Translations under genes and position numbers: made by a program
Origin: Phoenix dactylifera
Taxonomy: Eukaryota; Streptophyta; Magnoliopsida; Arecales; Arecaceae
NCBI RefSeq assembly: GCF_009389715.1
Contig: NW_024068188.1
Location: forward strand, 1-64,000
Direction: 5' to 3'
DNA length: 64,000 nt
Notes under the pieces: model-generated
The model's database searches: none
Seen by the model: only the letters and a program-made list of their open reading frames with translations
What the model was told of the DNA's origin: nothing
Shown: positions 59,231 to 64,000 of the stretch, piece after piece
Layout: every line of letters begins with the position of its first letter
Numbering within the stretch: the first letter of the stretch is position 1

Positions 59231-60943
59231 ATACAAAATACCATATTCAACAGTCTTAGCAATATATCTCAGGATTCATAAAACTACATCAAGGTATGGC
59301 CACGTATAATATTATATTACATTATATCATAATACATTAATACATTGATATATACCATAATACATTGACATAACACCTTTATTATGCTCTATTGTATAAT
59401 ACTATGCATTATCTTTTATGGTCATTTTGTCATACCAAAAATACTTTCTCAGTTTGTTTACCAAATATATATTAAAATCTCACAACACTTTAGAAATATA
59501 GTTACCAAACAATAAATAGCTTTTTATAAAAGCTCTACTTCAAAAAGCTCTACTTTCGAAAACTCTACTGCTAACAGCTCTGCCAAACGAGGCCTTAGAC
59601 AAATAAGCATCGATCTACCTTGTTTTTAACTAATCTCGCCTTGCCGGCCCATGAAGATTTTTAATGAAACCTTTTTTTTTTAAATAAAAAGAGGCTCGAT
59701 GCAACCCATTTCAAATAGGTTTACATTAATGCATCTAGCACTTTTGTAAATAAGAATAATATAACCAATAACGTATATATTATAAGAGATCCAATCCATC
59801 ACAATCCAAACATGGCTACATGGCCGATCAATCTTAGTTCCACTAGTTGGCATGTATTTTTCACTTAAAAATGTCCACGGCCAATCCCTCGGGTAGTATC
59901 ATATTTTCTTAGAAAATTTAGCTCGAAGCTCTAAGCTGAAATAACGAGTCCGAAAAGAAACAAAAAGTACATCAAAGTATTGGTTACATGCATACGAAAA
60001 GTTATCAGGTCGCATAAAAATTAAGTTAGTAAAGCGCAACTTGCTTCCAATTAAGGCCTGTTTAAGAAGAATCTATTATATCTGGCAGAATAGACCCAAT
60101 AGAACAGAGCATAAGATTGAGTGCAATAAGGTCACGGTGTTGGATACTCGCTGAACGAGGAAAAAATCTTGAAAAATCTTCTTCTTATTCCCATAAGGAT
60201 GAGGCTCTGCGGATCCTTCTTAATAATGGTAATTTATTCTATTCCGTACATGAATGCTGCATGTTTTACCCAACTCACAATAGATTTAAGGTGGATACTG
60301 GATGATGCTAAAATCCATTCCTAACCCAATCTGGATATATATCACTTTATAAATTTTCTTTCCCATACCAAAATATTGATTTATATGCTTAAAAAAATTC
60401 TAATAATTTGACCTGATCCAATATGTTCAATCCATCCTATTTAACTATACATGCCCTGCTCCATCTTGCCCAGAGAATCTACTGGCTCCACCCTACTTGG
60501 CCATACCCGGAGGCAAAGAGCAAGTATAAATAATATTCTACCTGATCCATATCCCATTCGTTGCCTTTCCTAATCCTCTCATGCTCGAATTCTCCTTTTT
60601 TACTCTTCGGTCCATTCCGTGGAAGCTACCATGTTGTTTCCTCCAAGAAAATATTTGACCTGATCAGTCCTAAACCGGAATAGTAAGGTAAGCTCACAAG
60701 GGGTAAACAGACCTCAACCCTAATCAAGCAGCCTCCAGGCGTGACCCACCGCTTGGAGAACCCAACCGTTACATGACCCCCAGCTGGCGCCCCACAAAAC
60801 TCGTCCAAATTCCACGAAACTCCGCCGCCTCTCTCCACCCATCGCCCCTCACCACATAAAACCCAGGTGGCCCCACCCCTCCACCGCCGCCGACGGAGCG
60901 GCCGACCTTGCACGCTTAAAATACACCTGAAAAAAAAGTGGGT
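59231..60943. other. Intergenic AT-rich DNA
   Basis: Very AT-rich at 59290-59480 with repeats of TAATACATTGATA type. The words GCTCTACTT and CTGCCAAACGAGGCC near 59540-59600 resemble the end of plant MITEs. No gene is supported. Confidence 0.4.
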
Positions 60944-61090
60944 GGGACCAGGGTCGTATCTTTCGCGCGAAAGAAGGATTCGCCTTCCTTGAATCTCCGT
61001 TGGATCATCCGTCTGCACGGCTCATCTAACAGAGACCGGTGGGTGATCGGTGATCCAACGGCGGTTTCGCGAAAGATAACGACCCCGTCC
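60944..61090. repeat. Foldback sequence upstream of the LEA gene
   Basis: GGGACCAGGGTCGTATCTTTCGCG (positions 60944-60967, about 24 bases) is mirrored by the inverse near 61064-61091 with a few mismatches. An inner pair, CCGTTGGATCA (60998-61008) and TGATCCAACGG (61051-61061), is also inverted. The left arm includes a perfect 16-bp palindrome TCTTTCGCGCGAAAGA (60959-60974). It looks like a small foldback transposon or MITE set 140-285 bases before the TATA box. Confidence 0.6.
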
Positions 61091-61228
61091 CAAAAAAAAA
61101 CAAAACAAACGGCTCCGTTCTCCCTCCTCACACGCGTCATCCCCTATTCAGTTCTCGTACGCGTGCACATTGACGCTGTCAAACCCTTCTCTCCATTTGC
61201 TCCGCCGTTACCACCTTCCCCTAGCCTC

Positions 61229-61236
61229 TATAAATA
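61229..61236 (+). promoter_or_regulatory. TATA box of the LEA gene
   Basis: TATAAATA in the context GCCTCTATAAATATTCGC, 184 bases before the ATG at 61413. The leader is about 150 bases and purine-rich near 61320-61345. Confidence 0.8.
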
Positions 61237-61412
61237 TTCGCATTCCGCCTTCTTCCCTCACCCTCCAAACGAAAACCCTCGACGAGAGAGAGGCGGCGAG
61301 CTGTTTCCTCGCCGCTGCGAAGCGAGAGAAAGAGAGGAAAAAAAAGACAAAACCTTCTTTCTTTCCCTTCGCAGCGTGAGCTTGGAGATCTCAGCGCTCT
61401 AATCGAGATCAA

Positions 61413-61820
61413 ATGGCTCGCGCTCTCTCCAACGCCACCCTCATCGCGGTGTTCTCCGACGGTATCGCCCTCCTCGCTAGCAGGTGCGAATCTCAACGCC
61501 TCCCGATCCATCTGTCTTCTTCTTTTTTTTTGGGTGGATATCCATCGGTCCATCGCTGGATTCTTTCATGATCTGACGGTCCTGGTCTGTTTGATTCCAG
61601 GAGAGGCTATTCGGCGGTAGCCGGGAGGGGGAGCAGGACAGTGGTGGAGGAGAAGGTGGCGGCGGCGGCGATGAAGAGAGATGGAGGGCTGGAGTCGGCG
61701 GCGTCGTCGTCTTGGGTGCCGGATCCGGTCACCGGGTTCTACCGGCCGGCCAACCGTGCGGCCGAGATAGACCCGGCGGAGCTGCGAGCGATGCTGCTGA
61801 AGCCAAAGTCTCAGCACTAA
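61413..61820 (+). CDS. LEA_3 family protein (SAG21/LEA5-like), 2 exons
   Basis: Predicted 96-residue protein. Exon 1 is 61413-61483 and exon 2 is 61601-61820; the 117-bp intron is GT..AG, phase 2. MARALSNATL, the RRGYSA motif at residues 24-29, WVPDPVTGFYRP at 62-73 and EIDPAELRAMLL at 79-90 are the hallmarks of the LEA_3 family (PF03242), which includes Arabidopsis SAG21/LEA5. The N-terminus is basic and hydroxylated with an RRGY cleavage-like site, fitting mitochondrial import as reported for SAG21. Family members are induced by drought, oxidative stress and senescence; their exact action is unclear. The length is normal and no breaks are seen. The foldback at 60944-61090 is upstream and could affect expression. 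Confidence 0.93.
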
Positions 61821-62342
61821 ACCCAAGAAAATTTCCCCACAGATGTTTAAGATGGAATTTTGGTCCTTCTCCATTAATTAATTCTAGCGATTATAAGATG
61901 ATGCTGCTGAGTGGTTTAATATATGGTTATTGGTCAGGAGTGAAGTGGTGTGTGCTTGTTAATTGGGACTGTTTTAATCCATGGAATCTGATATGAAATA
62001 TTTTTTTCTTTTACTTAAAAAAGCGTACGCGTTATCAGTTAGATTCTATTTGACAGGGAAAAAATACAGAGCTTATGTACTAATTTAACTCATTAAATCG
62101 ATAAAACCTAGGACTCAGTTTCCTCGATTATTTTTTTCGTCTTCAGCTGGATTACAGTTCGGAAGAAGGGGCTGGGCGCGCTATCTTCGGAGTCAGAAGT
62201 CCTCACTGGCTTCTAGGTTGAGTGGCCTTCTAGCTCTGTAGGGTTGATAGATTTAATTCTCCATTTAGTCTTGTCTCGTGCCAGGTTATGCCCAACTTGC
62301 TTGCATGCGGTTAGGTCTATTTCAAATGAGATAATTGCCCGA
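61821..62342. other. 3' UTR of the LEA gene and intergenic DNA
   Basis: The first 150-200 bases are probably 3' UTR; no clear AATAAA was found. No other gene seen. Confidence 0.45.
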
Positions 62343-62605
62343 CAACCAGGTTATGTCAAAATAAATTTTGATGTCACTATGTCAGTTCTTAGTGCAGAGT
62401 TATCAGCCGTGTAGTATGGCTTGAAAATTATTCTGATGAATCTTCAGTGACAGAATCATCTTGGAAGGAGACTTAAAAGACTCTGGTATCCTGAAGAAAT
62501 GATCATAATATAAAGACTCTTTGTGCTAGATTGCTCAACTTCTCTTTTCACCATAGTATGCTGGAATAAAATCAAGTTGCTGATTTCTTAACAAACTAGA
62601 GCAGT
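62343..62605 (+). pseudogene. LINE RNase H relic of a different family
   Basis: Reads QPGYVKINFDVTMS, then VLSAELSAV, stop, YGLKIIL, then after a frameshift RIILEGDLKD and, later, IKSSCFLNKLE-like scraps. This is the RNase H end of a plant LINE ORF2 (KINFDG.., AEL.A, LEGDS, VADFL). It is more diverged from copies A to C than they are from one another, and lacks a clear tail. Short and weakly supported. Confidence 0.5.
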
Positions 62606-63563
62606 TTGGAACGATAGTTTTTCCACTGATCTTGCTTCTTTCATTATTTGTTACGAAAGAAGAAAGTACAACAAGGTTCTCTTTTACATGATACAAGCTA
62701 GGTTTCCATTGTTCAAAATTTTTCCGCTTTGTATTCTAGCTGAGAAAATTTTCCTACCTTCATGTTCAGCTGAGGTATATTGGGAGTTTGATTTACAGAT
62801 CGGGAACACTTCCGATCTGCATAAAGTCTCAGCTTCTCTACTTTATGTATCTATTAAGTGTTTTCGGAAGGAAGGAAAAATGATATCAGCGCTATAGGTG
62901 CAAACCAAAAAATGCATATAATTTCCTTAACTGAAATAAAATACCATTCAAGCAATGACCCTACTTGAAGGAAAAATATGTGGAATGTTTTTCTTTTTTT
63001 AAGGAAATTAATAAATTTATAAAATTTTAACTATATTTTTATTTTTAAAAAACTATATACTTTCTTTGTAGATGCATTTGGAAGGCATTCCTCAATATCA
63101 TTTATACCAAATCTGCAACCAAATAGGAATATTTTTGCTACCAAACATGCTTAGAAAACATTAAATACCATTTTAGAAGTGTCTTCCTGCCGCATGGTGC
63201 ACATGATTGGTATAAATCATAAAATTTAGTATGCAGTAAATTGCAGTAGTAGTGGTCCTAGGAAATTCTCATGCGCACAAAAAGGAAGCCTATATTACAC
63301 AAGAAGACTGTTTCAGAATGATCTCTCACATACACACACAAAAAAAAAAGAATAGATTTGGCAACCAAAATGCATCCTAATGGCCCATAGCTTGATTTTT
63401 TTAGGGTATGCATTTCCAATGTGTTATGCACGATTGGCTAGTAACACCATCGATTGGTGCAATGATAAAAAACTTAGACCGACAAAAAAAAGGCGCACAT
63501 TCGAGATTAAATATGTCCCAATACTGATCCTTTTGAGACTCCAGATTGTCGAGACCATAACTA

Positions 63564-63568
<5 letters not shown>
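62606..63568. other. Intergenic, no gene recognised
   Basis: AT-rich sequence with short A runs. A 69-codon frame at 62688-62897 shows no family resemblance. Confidence 0.4.

Positions 63569-63646
<78 letters not shown>
63569..63646. repeat. TA microsatellite, about 38 units
   Basis: An uninterrupted run of TA from about 63569 to 63645. The exact length may be unreliable, because such runs are error-prone in assembly. Confidence 0.97.
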
Positions 63647-63651
<5 letters not shown>

Positions 63652-64000
63652 ACAGCAGGGCTCTTTAGAAGGTTGGAAGGGCAATTTGGTGTTTGTGCAG
63701 TCCACTTCTAGCCACCAGTGATACTAATGAAGCAATTATTCATTTGAAGTAAGATATAAAGACACAGAGACTTTCTGTAAATCCCATCAAACAGTTAAAT
63801 TATTTACAGAGGCTTTATTTTTGTGAATTAAGGTTCATGTGGCCAAAAGACTCCAAGCATTCTTTTGTCTACTACTTTGTCACACGCAACAAACATGATA
63901 GGTCCTGGAAAGAGACTTTAATCTCTCATTTATATAGCACGGTCCTTGAAAGATTTAATTAAAACAATCCATGGTATGTTGAGAAAGAATATATATATAA
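63647..64000. other. Intergenic, window end
   Basis: No gene recognised in the last 350 bases. Confidence 0.5.

Noticed and set aside
1-64000. An undescribed defence or biosynthetic gene system
   Set aside because: No cluster of co-oriented unknown genes exists. The only multi-part modules are retroelements, and the antisense gene, though unusual, belongs to a known feature of the Tat lineage.

Overview
The window is nuclear DNA of a flowering plant. Three small host genes have plant-type GT..AG introns, and most of the rest is plant retrotransposon sequence: Ty3/gypsy of the Tat type, Ty1/copia, and L1-type LINEs with an RNase H domain. The style of the genes and transposons suggests a monocot, and a palm is my best guess, but that is inference. 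I saw no rRNA, tRNA or CRISPR array and no bacterial-type operon.

Layout. 1-2487: 3' part of a decayed LINE (copy A), running in from before the window. 2488-7851: intergenic, with a GC-rich patch and a dispersed repeat. 7852-19870: a complete 12.0-kb Tat-lineage Ty3/gypsy element, with LTRs 7852-8816 and 18923-19870 and target duplication ACACT. It holds a gag-pol broken by four stop codons, a 238-bp tandem array, and an antisense spliced gene with its own TATA box. 19871-29828: intergenic with small duplications. 30168-31082: three-exon gene of the dormancy/auxin-associated (DRM1/ARP) family. 32445-32628: minus-strand chromodomain relic of a second gypsy element.

34675-50360 is a nest of elements. 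A Ty1/copia element (34675-42038, target duplication GTTAT, LTRs about 1.2% different) is interrupted by an apparent solo LTR (39210-40006, target duplication GTCAT). Next to it, an older Sirevirus-like copia relic (42771-42959 and 48901-50360) is split by a 5.9-kb LINE (copy B, 42960-48897), which carries ORF1 and a nearly continuous ORF2.

50758-51652 is a two-exon secreted phylloplanin-like gene with a clear TATA box. 55143-59230 holds MITE-like elements, a minus-strand LINE tail (copy C), a second copy of the dispersed repeat, and a minus-strand copia RNase H relic. 61413-61820 is a two-exon gene of the LEA_3 (SAG21/LEA5) family, with a foldback sequence in its upstream region. The window ends in AT-rich DNA with about 38 TA repeats.

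The three host genes are independent single transcription units on the plus strand. They are stress-, dormancy- or surface-related families and do not form a pathway. The transposon proteins would work together (gag particle, protease, reverse transcriptase, RNase H, integrase or endonuclease), but every autonomous element here carries stops or frameshifts. I did not find a clearly undescribed system. The most unusual module is the antisense intron-containing gene inside the Tat element, a kind of extra gene already known for that lineage.
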